Shown in pieces: positions 35,418-45,786 of a stretch of DNA of 58,434 nt; position 1 is the first letter of the stretch, and each line of letters begins with the position of its first letter. The notes beneath the pieces are model-generated. The model saw nothing but the letters and a program-made list of their open reading frames with translations. It was not told the DNA's origin and searched no databases. The position numbers and the translations under genes are program-made. Source of the stretch: Hominifimenecus microfluidus (GTDB lineage: Bacteria; Bacillota; Clostridia; Lachnospirales; Lachnospiraceae); assembly GCA_020687485.1 (NCBI GenBank), contig JAJEQR010000021.1:1-58434 (forward strand), given 5' to 3'.

Positions 35418-36215
35418 ATGCGAATGGCAAGCTTATCCAGCGGAAGCAGTGGAAACTGCATCTATATCGGTTCAGAGAACCATCATATTTTGATCGATAC
35501 CGGAATCTCGAAGAAGAGAGTGGAGGAAGGTCTGAAGGCGCTGGAATTGACACCGACGGATATTTCCGGGATTTTTATTACACATGAACATACGGATCAT
35601 ATCGGCGGTCTTGGTGTGTTGTCCCGTAAATACGGACTGCCGATCTACGCAACCGAAGGCACGATCGAACAGATTCGTCGGACATCCTCCCTTGGAACGA
35701 TGCCGGAAGGACTATATCATCCAATCCATGCTGGGGAGGATGTGACGATCGGCGATCTGAAGCTGCATCCATTTGCCGTTGCGCATGATGCGGCGGAGCC
35801 GGTGGCCTACCGGGTGAACAGTAACGGCAGTTCGGTCGCTGTCGTCACGGATCTCGGCGAGTACACGGAGGAGATTGTGACCGGTCTGCAGGGGCTTGAC
35901 GCGCTTTTTCTTGAAGCTAACCATGATGTGCGTATGCTTCAGGTCGGCCCCTATCCCTATCCTCTGAAGCAGCGAATCATGAGCCGGCTGGGGCATCTGT
36001 CGAATGAAGCTGCCGGGCAGTTTCTGCTGCGACTGCTGCATCCGGGTATGAAGAAGGTTCTGCTGGGGCATCTCAGCAAGGAGAATAATTACTCGGAACT
36101 TGCTTATGAGACGGTTCGCATGGAGGTCACACTGGGAGAAGGCGACTGGCGCGGGGAAGATCTTGATCTTTCCGTGGCGCCGCGCACGGGTCTGTCCGCC
36201 GTGGCGACTGTCTGA
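35418..36215 (+). CDS. MBL-fold metallohydrolase, WalJ/YycJ-like
   Basis: 265 residues. The zinc motif THEHTDHIGG (HXHXDH, about residues 56-62) and the N-terminal MRMASLSSGSSGNCIYIG are typical of the YycJ/WalJ group of metallo-beta-lactamase-fold exonuclease-like proteins. Later zinc ligands are seen in AHDAAEP, VTDLGEYT, EANHD and LGHLSKENN. WalJ has been linked to coordination of cell division with replication and to DNA mismatch-related exonuclease activity; here it follows polA-coaE rather than walRK. The Shine-Dalgarno is weak (AGGAAG, eleven bases). A TATAAT at 35337-35342 may be its own -10. Confidence 0.92.
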   Translation: MRMASLSSGSSGNCIYIGSENHHILIDTGISKKRVEEGLKALELTPTDISGIFITHEHTDHIGGLGVLSRKYGLPIYATEGTIEQIRRTSSLGTMPEGLYHPIHAGEDVTIGDLKLHPFAVAHDAAEPVAYRVNSNGSSVAVVTDLGEYTEEIVTGLQGLDALFLEANHDVRMLQVGPYPYPLKQRIMSRLGHLSNEAAGQFLLRLLHPGMKKVLLGHLSKENNYSELAYETVRMEVTLGEGDWRGEDLDLSVAPRTGLSAVATV

Positions 36216-36298
36216 TCCGGAATCCGGAGAAGTTAACGATATTCTATTTATATAAAATAAATCAAAGCCTGCAGAGGGCAAAACAGGAGGAACATAAG

Positions 36299-36571
36299 AT
36301 GCAAAAGACCATTATCACTGTTGTGGGCAAGGATACTGTCGGTATTATCGCAAAAGTATGCACGTACCTTGCGGAGAACCAGGTAAACATTCTGGATATC
36401 TCCCAGACGATCGTACAGGAATATTTTAACATGATGATGATCGTAGATGCCAATAATTCCGCGAAGGCAACTGGTGAGTTGGCGGATGACCTTGACGCTC
36501 TGGGCCAGGAGATCGGCGTAAAGATCCGCTGCCAGAGAGAAGAAATCTTCGAGAAGATGCACAGAATCTAA
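36299..36571 (+). CDS. ACT-domain protein (UPF0237)
   Basis: 90 residues, one ACT domain beginning IITVVGKDTVGIIAKVCTYL and containing VNILDISQTIVQ, the usual ligand-binding turn. Such stand-alone ACT proteins pair with UPF0210 proteins, the next gene, 15 bases downstream, and presumably sense an amino acid or similar ligand. ATG 36299 follows AGGAGGAACATAAG. Confidence 0.95.
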   Translation: MQKTIITVVGKDTVGIIAKVCTYLAENQVNILDISQTIVQEYFNMMMIVDANNSAKATGELADDLDALGQEIGVKIRCQREEIFEKMHRI

Positions 36572-36586
36572 GGCAGGAGGTTTCTT

Positions 36587-37951
36587 ATGATTAACATTTA
36601 TGAAGTAAACGAAACCAATAAAATGGTAGAGCAGGAGAATCTGGATGTCCGCACGATTACAATGGGCATCAGTCTGCTGGATTGCTGTGACGAGAACCTG
36701 GAGAAGCTGAACGAAAAAATCTACGAGAAGATTACGCGTCTTGCGAAGAACCTGGTATCGACCGGCGAGGCGATCTCGAAGGAATTTGGAATCCCGATCG
36801 TGAATAAGCGTATCTCTGTAACTCCGATCGCTCTAGTCGGCGGCAGCGCCTGCCATTCGCCGGAGGATTTTGTGACGATCGCACAGACACTGGATCGCGC
36901 GGCGAAGACAGTTGGTGTGAATTTCCTCGGCGGATATTCCGCACTGGTATCCAAGGGCATGACGCAGGCGGACCGCAACCTGATCCTGTCGATTCCGAAG
37001 GCTCTGGCTACTACGGAGCGCGTGTGCAGCTCCGTGAATGTCGGCTCCACGAAGACCGGTCTGGATATGGATGCGATCAAACTGATGGGAGAGATCGTGA
37101 AGCAGACCGCGGAGGAGACGAAGGAACAGGATTCTCTCGGATGCGCCAAGCTGGTGGTATTTTGCAACGCTCCGGACGATAATCCCTTCATGGCCGGCGC
37201 GTTCCACGGCGTGACGGAAGCAGATGTGATCATCAATGTCGGAGTCAGCGGCCCCGGCGTAGTAAAAACCGCGCTGGAGCAGGTGCGCGGGGAGAACTTC
37301 GAGGTTCTCTGTGAGACCGTGAAGAGGACCGCATTCAAGGTAACCCGTGTGGGTCAGCTGGTTGCGCAGGAAGCATCCGCGCGGCTGGGTGTTCCTTTTG
37401 GCATTGTGGATCTGTCCCTGGCTCCGACTCCCGCAGTCGGCGACAGTGTGGCGGAGATTCTGGAGGAAATGGGTCTGGAATCCGTCGGAGCTCCTGGTAC
37501 GACGGCAGCCCTGGCTTTGCTGAATGATCAGGTGAAGAAAGGTGGCGTAATGGCTTCCTCCTATGTGGGCGGTCTGAGCGGCGCATTCATCCCGGTTAGT
37601 GAGGATCAGGGCATGATCGATGCGGTGGTGCGCAATGCACTGACGATTGAGAAGCTGGAAGCTATGACCTGTGTATGCTCCGTTGGCCTGGATATGATCG
37701 CGATTCCCGGTGATACACCGGCATCCACGATCTCCGGTATTATCGCGGATGAAGCGGCAATCGGTATGATTAACCAGAAGACGACGGCAGTACGTCTGAT
37801 CCCCGTGATTGGCAAGGGCGTCGGCGAGACTGTAGAGTTCGGCGGCCTGCTGGGATATGCTCCGATTATGCCGGTCAATCCCTTCTCCTGTGAAGCTTTC
37901 GTAAACCGCGGCGGACGTATCCCGGCGCCGATCCACAGCTTTAAGAACTAA
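36587..37951 (+). CDS. UPF0210 / PFL-like (DUF711) protein
   Basis: 454 residues, full family length. Conserved stretches include [52 protein letters not shown] and PAPIHSFKN at the C-terminus. The DUF711 fold is a ten-stranded alpha/beta barrel related to pyruvate formate-lyase/ribonucleotide reductase barrels, but the glycyl-radical loop is absent. Biochemical role unknown. It follows its ACT-domain partner and precedes nth by nine bases. ATG 36587 has GGCAGGAGG upstream. Confidence 0.96.
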   Translation: MINIYEVNETNKMVEQENLDVRTITMGISLLDCCDENLEKLNEKIYEKITRLAKNLVSTGEAISKEFGIPIVNKRISVTPIALVGGSACHSPEDFVTIAQTLDRAAKTVGVNFLGGYSALVSKGMTQADRNLILSIPKALATTERVCSSVNVGSTKTGLDMDAIKLMGEIVKQTAEETKEQDSLGCAKLVVFCNAPDDNPFMAGAFHGVTEADVIINVGVSGPGVVKTALEQVRGENFEVLCETVKRTAFKVTRVGQLVAQEASARLGVPFGIVDLSLAPTPAVGDSVAEILEEMGLESVGAPGTTAALALLNDQVKKGGVMASSYVGGLSGAFIPVSEDQGMIDAVVRNALTIEKLEAMTCVCSVGLDMIAIPGDTPASTISGIIADEAAIGMINQKTTAVRLIPVIGKGVGETVEFGGLLGYAPIMPVNPFSCEAFVNRGGRIPAPIHSFKN

Positions 37952-37960
37952 CAGTGGATT

Positions 37961-38614
37961 ATGGCAAGCAAAGCAGAGAATTTATCAAAGGAAGAACTGG
38001 CGCTGGAGGTCATCCGGCGCCTGAAAGAAGAATATCCGGACGCGGATTGTACATTGGATTATGATCAGGCGTGGAAGCTCTTGGTCAGTGTCCGCCTGGC
38101 TGCTCAGTGTACCGATGCGCGCGTGAACGTGGTCGTGGAGGATCTTTACCGGAAATATCCGGATGTGGAGGCTCTCGCCGCCGCAGAGCCGGAGGAGATC
38201 GAAGCCATCGTAAAGCCGTGCGGTCTCGGCCGCAGTAAAGCCAGAGACATCAGCGCGTGTATGCGCGTGCTCCGGGATCAGTATGGAGGTAAAGTGCCGA
38301 CGACGTTTGAGGAGCTGCTGGCGCTTCCCGGCGTGGGACGCAAGAGTGCGAACCTGATTATGGGAGATGTCTTCGGCAAGCCGGCGATTGTAACGGATAC
38401 GCACTGTATCCGCCTGGTGAACCGGATCGGCCTGGTCAATCAGATCAAAGAACCGAAGAAAGTGGAGATGGCGCTCTGGAAGATAATTCCGCCGGAGGAG
38501 GGCAGTGATTTCTGTCACCGCCTGGTGTATCACGGTCGTGAGGTCTGTACCGCCAGGACGAAGCCGCACTGTGAGCGCTGCTGCCTGGAGGATATCTGCG
38601 CAAAGAAACTTTAA
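37961..38614 (+). CDS. nth: Endonuclease III
   Basis: 217 residues. The helix-hairpin-helix LPGVGRKSANLIMG contains the catalytic Lys (VGRKSA), and the catalytic Asp lies in VTDTHCIRLVNRI. A C-terminal [4Fe-4S] cluster is formed by CTARTKPHCERCCLEDIC; its first spacing is CX7C rather than the CX6C of the E. coli enzyme. It removes oxidised pyrimidines in base excision repair. The start ATG 37961 has a poor Shine-Dalgarno and lies nine bases after the UPF0210 stop, so translation may be coupled. Confidence 0.95.
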   Translation: MASKAENLSKEELALEVIRRLKEEYPDADCTLDYDQAWKLLVSVRLAAQCTDARVNVVVEDLYRKYPDVEALAAAEPEEIEAIVKPCGLGRSKARDISACMRVLRDQYGGKVPTTFEELLALPGVGRKSANLIMGDVFGKPAIVTDTHCIRLVNRIGLVNQIKEPKKVEMALWKIIPPEEGSDFCHRLVYHGREVCTARTKPHCERCCLEDICAKKL

Positions 38615-38622
38615 TCTCCCCC

Positions 38623-38651
38623 TTGCAATTTTTGGCAAAGAGGGCTATAAT
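38623..38651 (+). promoter_or_regulatory. Promoter of the pheST T-box transcript
   Basis: TTGCAA (38623-38628), 17 bases, perfect TATAAT (38646-38651), placed just after nth and about 40-50 bases before the T-box Stem I. Confidence 0.8.
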
Positions 38652-38689
38652 CAATACCGAATCACTATTTCGATAGATAAGAGAAAAGC

Positions 38690-38953
38690 AACGAAGGTGC
38701 AAAGTAAAAGCATGAACTTCCGTCAGAGAGAGAGGATCATCGGCTGAAAGTCTTCTCAGGTTCAGTCATGTGTTTGAATTTCACACCGGAGCTGTGCTTC
38801 CGAACTTCAGGTATTGTCAGGCGTTCGTTTGTCTGGCAGGAACAGTAAGAAGCGCCGGGATTCCGCACGTTACGCGGTCTGAGTGCCTGCGATAAGCAGG
38901 AATTAGGGTGGTACCACGATAGCCTCGTCCCTTTCGGGACGGGGTTATTTTTT
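38690..38953 (+). promoter_or_regulatory. T-box riboswitch of pheST, Phe specifier TTC
   Basis: The leader has a Stem I with the AGAGAG-type loop motif (near 38726), a specifier loop GAAT-TTC-AC with the Phe codon TTC at 38780-38782, the antiterminator sequence AGGGTGGTACCACG at 38905-38918, and a terminator CTCGTCCC / GGGACGGGG followed by TTATTTTTT (38924-38953). Expression should rise when tRNA-Phe is uncharged. Confidence 0.95.
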
Positions 38954-38965
38954 AAGGAGGAAGTC

Positions 38966-39985
38966 ATGAAAGAGAAACTGGAAAAGATTCGCAGTGAAGC
39001 ACTTGCGAAGATTGAAGAATCCCTCGATATGGATAAGCTTAACGAGATCCGTGTCGCTTATTTAGGCAAGAAGGGTGAATTGACCGAGGTATTAAAGGGC
39101 ATGAGAAATGTCTCCCCCGAAGATCGCCCCAAGGTAGGACAGATGGTGAACGACACCCGCGCAGCTATCGAGGCGAAGCTGGAAGAGACGAAGAATGCTT
39201 TTGCAGCTAAGATGCGTGAAGAGCAGCTGAAGGCAGAGGTGATCGATGTTACGCTGCCGGCGAAGAAGACCAAGGTGGGTCATTCTCATCCCAATTCGGT
39301 TGCACTGGATGAAGTAGAGCGTATTTTCATTGGTATGGGCTATGAAGTAGTGGAAGGTCCCGAAGTAGAGTATGACTACTATAACTTTGAAGCGCTGAAC
39401 ATTCCGGCGAATCATCCGGCCAAGGATGAGCAGGATACGTTCTATATTAATAAGGATATCGTACTTCGTACCCAGACCTCTCCGGTACAGGTACGTACCA
39501 TGGAGAAGCAGAAGCCTCCGATCCGCGTGATTGCTCCCGGCCGCGTATTCCGTGCGGATGAGGTGGATGCCACCCATTCTCCCTGCTTCCATCAGATCGA
39601 AGGTCTGGTTATCGACAAGGGTATCACTTTTTCGGATCTGAAGGGAACTCTGGCAGAGTTTGCGAAGGAACTGTTCGGACCGGAGACGAAAGTAAAGTTC
39701 CGTCCCCATCATTTTCCGTTTACCGAGCCGAGTGCAGAGGTAGATGTTACCTGCTTTAAGTGCGGCGGTAAGGGCTGTCGTATGTGCAAAGGCTCCGGTT
39801 GGATCGAAATCCTTGGCTGTGGTATGGTACACCCCAAGGTACTGCGTATGAGCGGCATCGATCCGGAAGAGTACTCCGGGTTCGCATTTGGCGTAGGTCT
39901 GGAGCGTATCGCTCTCCTGAAGTACGAGATTGACGATATGAGACTGATGTATGAGAACGATGACCGTTTCCTGAAACAGTTCTAA
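38966..39985 (+). CDS. pheS: Phenylalanyl-tRNA synthetase alpha subunit
   Basis: 339 residues. An N-terminal coiled-coil arm (1 to about 85) for tRNA binding precedes the class II core: motif 1 region [20 protein letters not shown], motif 2 [20 protein letters not shown] and motif 3 [20 protein letters not shown]. It forms the (alpha-beta)2 enzyme with PheT. ATG 38966 follows AAGGAGGAAGTC. First gene behind the Phe T-box. Confidence 0.98.
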   Translation: MKEKLEKIRSEALAKIEESLDMDKLNEIRVAYLGKKGELTEVLKGMRNVSPEDRPKVGQMVNDTRAAIEAKLEETKNAFAAKMREEQLKAEVIDVTLPAKKTKVGHSHPNSVALDEVERIFIGMGYEVVEGPEVEYDYYNFEALNIPANHPAKDEQDTFYINKDIVLRTQTSPVQVRTMEKQKPPIRVIAPGRVFRADEVDATHSPCFHQIEGLVIDKGITFSDLKGTLAEFAKELFGPETKVKFRPHHFPFTEPSAEVDVTCFKCGGKGCRMCKGSGWIEILGCGMVHPKVLRMSGIDPEEYSGFAFGVGLERIALLKYEIDDMRLMYENDDRFLKQF

Positions 39986-40006
39986 GAGAAGAGAGGAATT
40001 TTAGAG

Positions 40007-42430
40007 ATGAATACACCTTTATCCTGGATTAAAGCATATGTACCTGAGCTGGAATGCACTGCTCAGGAATATACGGATGCCATGACATTAAGCGGCACCA
40101 AAGTAGAAGGCTATGAATGCCTGGACAAGAACCTGGAGAAGATCGTGGTCGGCCAGATTGTTTCCATCGAGAAGCATCCCGACGCTGAGAAGCTGGTGAT
40201 CTGCCAGGTATGGATCGGAAGCGGAAGCATGATCCAGATCGTAACCGGTGCGAACAACATCAAGGCGGGCGACAAGGTTCCCGTTGTTCTGGATGGCGGC
40301 CGCGTTGCTGGCGGACATGACGGCTCCCCTCTGCCGGAGGATGGCATCAAGATTAAGAAGGGCAAGCTTCGCGGCATAGAGAGCAACGGCATGATGTGCT
40401 CCATCGAGGAGCTTGGCAGCAGCCGTGATATGTACCCGCTGGCTCCGGAGAATGGCATCTACATCTTCCCGGAGGATACCGAAGTCGGAAGCGACGCTGT
40501 AGAGGCGCTTGGCCTGCATGACGTTGTCTTCGAATATGAAATCACGAACAACCGTGTAGACTGCTACAGCATCCTTGGTATCGCAAGAGAAGCGGCAGCT
40601 ACCTTTAAGAAGCCTTTCGTACCTCCTGTACCGGTCGTAAAGGGCAATGACGAGAACGCAGCGGATTATATTTCTGTAGAAGTAAAGGACGGCAATCTCT
40701 GCCCCCGTTATTGCGCAAGAGTTGTTAAGAATATCAAGATCGAGCCTTCGCCTGAATGGATGCAGCGCCGTCTGGCTGGCTGCGGTATCCGCCCGATCAA
40801 CAACCTGGTAGATATCACGAACTATGTAATGATGGAGTACGGCCAGCCAATGCACGCCTATGATTTGGATCATGTTGCCGGTCACAAGATTATCGTGCGC
40901 CGCGCCGAGGATGGTGAGGAATTCCAGACGCTGGACGGTCAGTTCCGCAAGCTGGACAAGGATATGCTGATGATCTGCGATGCGGACAAGCCCATCGGAC
41001 TTGCCGGCATCATGGGCGGTGAGAACTCCAAGATTACGGACGATGTAACCACGATGCTGTTCGAGGCTGCCTGCTTCGACGGCACGAATATCCGTCTCTC
41101 CTCCAAGCGCCTGGGTCTTCGTACCGATGCTTCCGGTATCTTCGAGAAGGGCTTGGATCCGAACAATGCAGAGGAAGCCATGAACCGTGCCTGCCAGCTG
41201 ATTGAGGAGCTGGGGGCCGGTGAAATTGTCGGCGGTATGGTAGATGTATATACGACGGCTTCCAGCCCGAAGCGCATCGCATTCCGCCCTGACTGGTGCA
41301 ATGCTTTCCTTGGAACGGATATTTCGAAGGAGGCGATGATTTCTTACTTTAAGAAGATTGATCTGGATTATGATGAGGTATCCGAGGAGGTTATCGTACC
41401 TTCGTTCCGTCAGGATCTGGAGTGCGAGGCCGATCTGGCGGAGGAAGTGGCACGTTTCTACGGATATGACAATATTCCAGTTACTCTGCCCCGCGGCGAA
41501 GCCACGAATGGAAAGCTGTCCTTCAAGCTGCGTGTAGAGTCTGTAGCCCGCGAAGTTGCTGAGTTCTGCGGTTTCAGCCAGGCGATGACCTACTCCTTCG
41601 AGAGCCCGAAGGTATTCGACAAGCTTCTGATTCCGGAGGACAGCCCTCTGCGTCAGACGGTTACGATCCTGAATCCTCTGGGTGAGGATTTCAGTATTAT
41701 GCGTACCCTTCCGCTGAACGGTATGCTGACATCCCTTTCCATCAACTATAACCGCAGAAACAAGAGTGTTGCTCTATACGAGCTGGCGAACACCTACCTG
41801 CCGAAGGCTCTGCCTCTGACCGAGCTTCCGGAGGAGCGCGTACAGCTGATTCTGGGCAGCTATGGCTGTGGTGATTTCTTTACCATGAAGGGTGTTGTGG
41901 AAGAGTTCTTCGACCATGTTGGTCTTCACAAGAAGCTTTCCTATGATCCGAATGGCGGCAAGACCTTCCTGCATCCCGGCCGTCAGGCAGTCTTCAGCTA
42001 TGATGGCAAGGTGGCCGGTTACCTGGGCGAGATTCATCCGCAGGTTGCTGATAACTACAGCATCGGAGAGAGAACCTATGTAGCAGTTATCGATATGCCG
42101 GTAGTTACTGAGATGGCAAGCTTCGACCGCAAGTACACCGGTATTGCGAAGTTCCCGGCAGTTACCCGCGATATCAGTATGACGGTTCGCAAGGAGATCA
42201 ATGTCGGCCAGATCGAGGAGATCATCGAGAAGAAGGGCGGAAAGCTTCTGGAAAGCTTCCGACTGTTCGATATCTACGAAGGCGCACAGATCAAGCCCGG
42301 CTATAAGTCGGTTGCCTATTCTGTAACCTTCCGCGCGAAAGATCGCACGCTGGAAGATAAGGATGTATCTGCCATTATGGATAAGATTATGAAAGCTCTG
42401 AGTGACCTGGGAGCGGAACTGAGAGCATAA
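40007..42430 (+). CDS. pheT: Phenylalanyl-tRNA synthetase beta subunit
   Basis: 807 residues. Domains in order: an EMAP-like tRNA-binding domain (VVGQIVSIEKHPDAEKLVIC, about residues 45-150), B3/B4 editing domain (PTSRVDCYS-type NNRVDCYSILGIAREAAA, then MEYGQPMHAYDLD), B5 (DLECEADLAEEVARFYGYDNIP), the catalytically inactive class II-like core and the C-terminal ferredoxin-fold anticodon domain (KFPAVTRDISMTV). It starts 21 bases after pheS with GAGAGGAATTTTAGAG upstream. Confidence 0.98.
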   Translation: MNTPLSWIKAYVPELECTAQEYTDAMTLSGTKVEGYECLDKNLEKIVVGQIVSIEKHPDAEKLVICQVWIGSGSMIQIVTGANNIKAGDKVPVVLDGGRVAGGHDGSPLPEDGIKIKKGKLRGIESNGMMCSIEELGSSRDMYPLAPENGIYIFPEDTEVGSDAVEALGLHDVVFEYEITNNRVDCYSILGIAREAAATFKKPFVPPVPVVKGNDENAADYISVEVKDGNLCPRYCARVVKNIKIEPSPEWMQRRLAGCGIRPINNLVDITNYVMMEYGQPMHAYDLDHVAGHKIIVRRAEDGEEFQTLDGQFRKLDKDMLMICDADKPIGLAGIMGGENSKITDDVTTMLFEAACFDGTNIRLSSKRLGLRTDASGIFEKGLDPNNAEEAMNRACQLIEELGAGEIVGGMVDVYTTASSPKRIAFRPDWCNAFLGTDISKEAMISYFKKIDLDYDEVSEEVIVPSFRQDLECEADLAEEVARFYGYDNIPVTLPRGEATNGKLSFKLRVESVAREVAEFCGFSQAMTYSFESPKVFDKLLIPEDSPLRQTVTILNPLGEDFSIMRTLPLNGMLTSLSINYNRRNKSVALYELANTYLPKALPLTELPEERVQLILGSYGCGDFFTMKGVVEEFFDHVGLHKKLSYDPNGGKTFLHPGRQAVFSYDGKVAGYLGEIHPQVADNYSIGERTYVAVIDMPVVTEMASFDRKYTGIAKFPAVTRDISMTVRKEINVGQIEEIIEKKGGKLLESFRLFDIYEGAQIKPGYKSVAYSVTFRAKDRTLEDKDVSAIMDKIMKALSDLGAELRA

Positions 42431-42434
42431 ATCC

Positions 42435-43070
42435 ATGCAGAAGAAAGAAAAAGAAGGTAAAGGTTCTTCCCTGCTTCCGGCGATTCTCGTCTTTGGCGTT
42501 GTGGATGTACTTTGCGCCGCTTTTCTGATCTTCAGTCTGCTGCAGTCCCCTTCCCGCACTGGTGAGGAGGCTGCAGCGGAGACGCTTCCGGCCTTCGAGG
42601 AGAATGCGGCAGCCTACGGGAATTATGATTTTGACGGAACATACGCCGCAGCGAATGCGGTAAATTACGTATCGCCGACGCAGCCGGAGACGATAGCGAC
42701 TGTACCGGAGATCACGGTTCCGGAGACAACCACAGCAGCCACTTCGGATAACCCTGCGGATGTACCGACGGATCATCCCTGCTACGGCTTTATTTTCCCG
42801 GACAGTGATGAGAAACTAATCACGACAGAGCAGATTGATGCGTATGCCTATACGAAGGATCTCTGCCAGCGGGCGGTCAGCGAGCTTTTTGCCCGTTACG
42901 GCTATGATTTCAGCAATGCGGATACGAAAGCATTCTTCAATCAGTACAGCTGGTATCTGAATATGACGAAGACCAGTGATCAGGATGGTATTATCGCAAG
43001 ATTTACGTCGGTGGAGAAGATGAATTTCGATACGCTCCGTGCCTATGAGCAGGCGCATGGCTGGGGATAA
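42435..43070 (+). CDS. YARHG-domain membrane-anchored protein
   Basis: 211 residues. A charged N-terminus and one hydrophobic helix (about residues 12-36, LPAILVFGVVDVLCAAFLIF) form a membrane anchor. A Thr/Ala/Pro-rich linker follows, and the C-terminal 95 residues look like the extracellular YARHG domain: LCQRAVSELFARYGYDF and TKAFFNQYSWY. YARHG domains are found in surface proteins of Clostridia and are suspected to bind cell-wall material. It lies four bases after pheT without its own promoter and so seems to be expressed with pheST under the Phe T-box. Recognition of the domain is by eye. Confidence 0.82.
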   Translation: MQKKEKEGKGSSLLPAILVFGVVDVLCAAFLIFSLLQSPSRTGEEAAAETLPAFEENAAAYGNYDFDGTYAAANAVNYVSPTQPETIATVPEITVPETTTAATSDNPADVPTDHPCYGFIFPDSDEKLITTEQIDAYAYTKDLCQRAVSELFARYGYDFSNADTKAFFNQYSWYLNMTKTSDQDGIIARFTSVEKMNFDTLRAYEQAHGWG

Positions 43071-43092
43071 TCTACAAAAAATCAGAAATCGC

Positions 43093-43121
43093 TTGTATTT
43101 TCTGGCCGGATATGCTACACT
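43093..43121 (+). promoter_or_regulatory. Promoter of secG
   Basis: TTGTAT (43093-43098), 17 bases, TACACT (43116-43121), 30 bases before secG. Confidence 0.6.
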
Positions 43122-43151
43122 ATCAACGTATGACCATTAGGAGGAGCTAAA

Positions 43152-43391
43152 ATGGACGTTTTAAAAGTAATTTTAACTGTAGTTTTAGTGCTGATCAGCA
43201 TTGGTATGACGGTTATTATTCTGATGCAGGAAGGCAAGGGCAACGGCCTGAGCGGCGGCATTGCCGGCGGAAGCGGAGACAGTTATGTCAGCCGCAACAA
43301 GGGTCGTACAGCCGAAGGCAAGATGGTACGCTACACCACGATCCTTGTAATTGCTTTCATGGTAATTTCTCTGATTCTGAATATTCTGTAA
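43152..43391 (+). CDS. secG: Preprotein translocase subunit SecG
   Basis: 79 residues with two hydrophobic helices (about 3-24 and 56-77) and the conserved middle IILMQEGKGNGLSGGIAGGSG, a clear SecG. It is the small third subunit of the SecYEG channel in the cytoplasmic membrane. ATG 43152 follows AGGAGGAGC with suitable spacing. secG-rnr-smpB is a frequent order in Firmicutes; here a terminator separates secG from rnr. Confidence 0.97.
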   Translation: MDVLKVILTVVLVLISIGMTVIILMQEGKGNGLSGGIAGGSGDSYVSRNKGRTAEGKMVRYTTILVIAFMVISLILNIL

Positions 43392-43487
43392 TTCGGAGGA
43401 GTTCATCGTATCGGAATAGAACGGCAGTATTCTGTATGGATTTATTTATATGAATACAGGTGCGCCATACAATCTGCGATCTTACAT

Positions 43488-43530
43488 ACAGCCCATGGTT
43501 TTGCGGAAGAATAACCATGGGCTGTTTTGT
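43488..43530 (+). terminator. Terminator after secG
   Basis: ACAGCCCATGGTT (43488-43500) pairs perfectly with AACCATGGGCTGT (43513-43525), then TTTTGTATAT. It lies inside the upstream extension of the rnr frame and so supports the later rnr start. Confidence 0.93.
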
Positions 43531-43590
43531 ATATGTGCAGACAGAGCGCAAATATTCAGAAGACAGAAAAGACGGAGAAGAGAAGCAGTA

Positions 43591-45786
43591 ATGGACAGAG
43601 AAACGTTTAAAAAAAGAAAAGAAATGATACAGGCGCTGATGTGTGATCCGAATTATACACCGATGAAGATCAAAGAACTGGCGATTCTTCTTCAGGTTCC
43701 GAGAGAGCAGAGAGAGGAACTGAAGGAGGTACTGGATGCTCTGCTGGCGGAAGGAAAGATCGGCATTTCGAAGCGCGGAAAATATGGCAGGCCGGAGGAT
43801 ACGGCTCTTGTGGGAATCTTCACCGGAACCGCAAAAGGATTTGGCTTCGTTACTGTAGAGGGCATGGATGAGGATATCTATATCCATGAGTCTAATGTGG
43901 ACACGGCCATGCACGGCGATACGGTACAGGTGGCAGTAATCGAGAGCGGACGCGGCGGCCACCGCACCGAAGGAAAAATTCTGCGTGTGCTGGAACGTGC
44001 TTTTGCAGATGTTGTGGGAACTTTTCACAAGAGTAAGCATTATGGGTTCGTGGTTCCGGAGAATCAGCGGATCGGTGTAGATATCTTTATTCCGGAAGGA
44101 AAGGATATGGGTGCGGTGAACGGCCACAAGGTCGTTGCGCATATTAAGAATTACGGTGATCAGAGGCACAGCCCCGAGGGCGAGATTACAGAGATTCTGG
44201 GACATGTGAATGATCCCGGTGTGGATATCACAGCAGTTGTGCGCGCCTACGGAATCCCGGATGAGTTTCCTCCGGAAGTGATGGAGCAGACGGCACAGGT
44301 CGGAGAGAGTGTGGATACGTCTCTCTTTAAAGACCGTCTGGATCTGCGGGACTGGCAGATGGTGACCATTGATGGAGAGGACGCGAAAGATCTGGATGAC
44401 GCTGTCTCTGTTACCAGAAATGGCGATGGCTATGTGCTTGGTGTGCATATCGCGGATGTCAGTCAGTATGTGCCGGAGGATTCCCCTCTGGATAAAGAAG
44501 CCAGGACAAGAGGAACTAGCGTATATCTGACAGATCGCGTGATCCCGATGCTGCCGCACCGCCTGTCGAATGGAATCTGTTCGCTGAACGCAGGTGAAGA
44601 TCGTCTGGCGCTGAGCTGCATCATGGAGATTGGTGCAGATGGTACGATCCAGGGACACCGGATTGCGGAGACACTGATCCGCGTGAACCGGCGCATGAGT
44701 TACACAGCAGTGGCGGCGGTTCTGGACGGGGATGAAGCAGCGCAGGCAGAGTACGCGGAAGAGAAAGAGATGTTCTTTCTCATGAAAGAGCTGGCAGACA
44801 AGCTTCGCAGGAAGCGCAGAAAGCGCGGATCCATTGATTTCGATCTGCCGGAATGCAAGATCATCCTGGATGAGAAAGGCCGCCCGGTGGATATTCACCC
44901 TTATGAGAGAAATGCGGCGACGGATATCATTGAAGATTTTATGTTGGCGGCAAACGAGACGGTTGCAGAGGATTATTTCTGGCAGGAGCTCCCCTTTGTA
45001 TATCGTACTCATGATAAACCGGACCCGGAGAAAGTCAGTGAGCTGGCGGCACTTCTCCGCCCGCTGGGAGCGAAGTTGCATACCAGCAACGGAGAACTGC
45101 ACCCGAAGGAGCTGCAGAAGCTTCTTGCCGACATCGCCGACCGGCCGGAGGAGGCTTTTATCAGTCGTCTGGCGCTGCGTTCTATGAAGCAGGCACGGTA
45201 CAGCATCGAATGCACGGGGCATTTCGGACTGGCGGCAAAGTATTACTGTCACTTTACATCGCCGATTCGCCGATATCCGGATCTGCAGATTCACCGGATT
45301 ATCAAGGAAAACCTGCGGGGAACACTTGACGAAAAGAGAGTCAGTCATTATAGTAAGATATTGCATGGGGTTGCAGACAGCTCATCGAAGACCGAACGCA
45401 GAGCCACGGAGGCGGAGCGTATGGTCAACAAGATGAAGATGGCACAGTTCATGCAGCCGAAGATCGGAGAGTGCTTCGATGGCATGATCTCCGGCGTGAC
45501 CCGCTGGGGGATGTATGTGGAGTTGCCGGATACGATTGAGGGACTGGTGCATGTGAATAACCTGATTGACGATTATTATTCTCTCGATGAAAAGCGCCAT
45601 GAGCTGGTCGGTGAGATGACAGGCAGGCGGTTCCGCATGGGCGAGCCGGTTCGCGTACGTCTGGTCGGTGTTGATCTTCATGCGAACACGATTGATTTTA
45701 TTCTGGTGGAGCCGGAAGACGAGGACGATATTTTCAGCGAAGGCACTTCGGAAAGGAAGAAGAAACATGGGAAAGGAAAGCATTAA
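43591..45786 (+). CDS. rnr: Ribonuclease R
   Basis: 731 residues. N-terminal winged-helix and two cold-shock domains ([28 protein letters not shown]) lead into the RNB catalytic domain with [14 protein letters not shown] (metal-binding Asp residues) and [19 protein letters not shown], and a C-terminal S1 domain ([17 protein letters not shown]) with a Lys-rich tail. It degrades structured RNA 3' to 5' and acts in trans-translation with SmpB and tmRNA, consistent with smpB being next. ATG 43591 follows GGAGAAGAGAAGC; the frame upstream runs through a terminator. It overlaps smpB by 20 bases. Confidence 0.97.
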   Translation: MDRETFKKRKEMIQALMCDPNYTPMKIKELAILLQVPREQREELKEVLDALLAEGKIGISKRGKYGRPEDTALVGIFTGTAKGFGFVTVEGMDEDIYIHESNVDTAMHGDTVQVAVIESGRGGHRTEGKILRVLERAFADVVGTFHKSKHYGFVVPENQRIGVDIFIPEGKDMGAVNGHKVVAHIKNYGDQRHSPEGEITEILGHVNDPGVDITAVVRAYGIPDEFPPEVMEQTAQVGESVDTSLFKDRLDLRDWQMVTIDGEDAKDLDDAVSVTRNGDGYVLGVHIADVSQYVPEDSPLDKEARTRGTSVYLTDRVIPMLPHRLSNGICSLNAGEDRLALSCIMEIGADGTIQGHRIAETLIRVNRRMSYTAVAAVLDGDEAAQAEYAEEKEMFFLMKELADKLRRKRRKRGSIDFDLPECKIILDEKGRPVDIHPYERNAATDIIEDFMLAANETVAEDYFWQELPFVYRTHDKPDPEKVSELAALLRPLGAKLHTSNGELHPKELQKLLADIADRPEEAFISRLALRSMKQARYSIECTGHFGLAAKYYCHFTSPIRRYPDLQIHRIIKENLRGTLDEKRVSHYSKILHGVADSSSKTERRATEAERMVNKMKMAQFMQPKIGECFDGMISGVTRWGMYVELPDTIEGLVHVNNLIDDYYSLDEKRHELVGEMTGRRFRMGEPVRVRLVGVDLHANTIDFILVEPEDEDDIFSEGTSERKKKHGKGKH

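Noticed and set aside
37961-38614. CX7C instead of CX6C spacing in the Fe-S cluster of endonuclease III
   Set aside because: All four cysteines are present and small spacing changes are tolerated in this family; I do not consider it evidence of loss of function.
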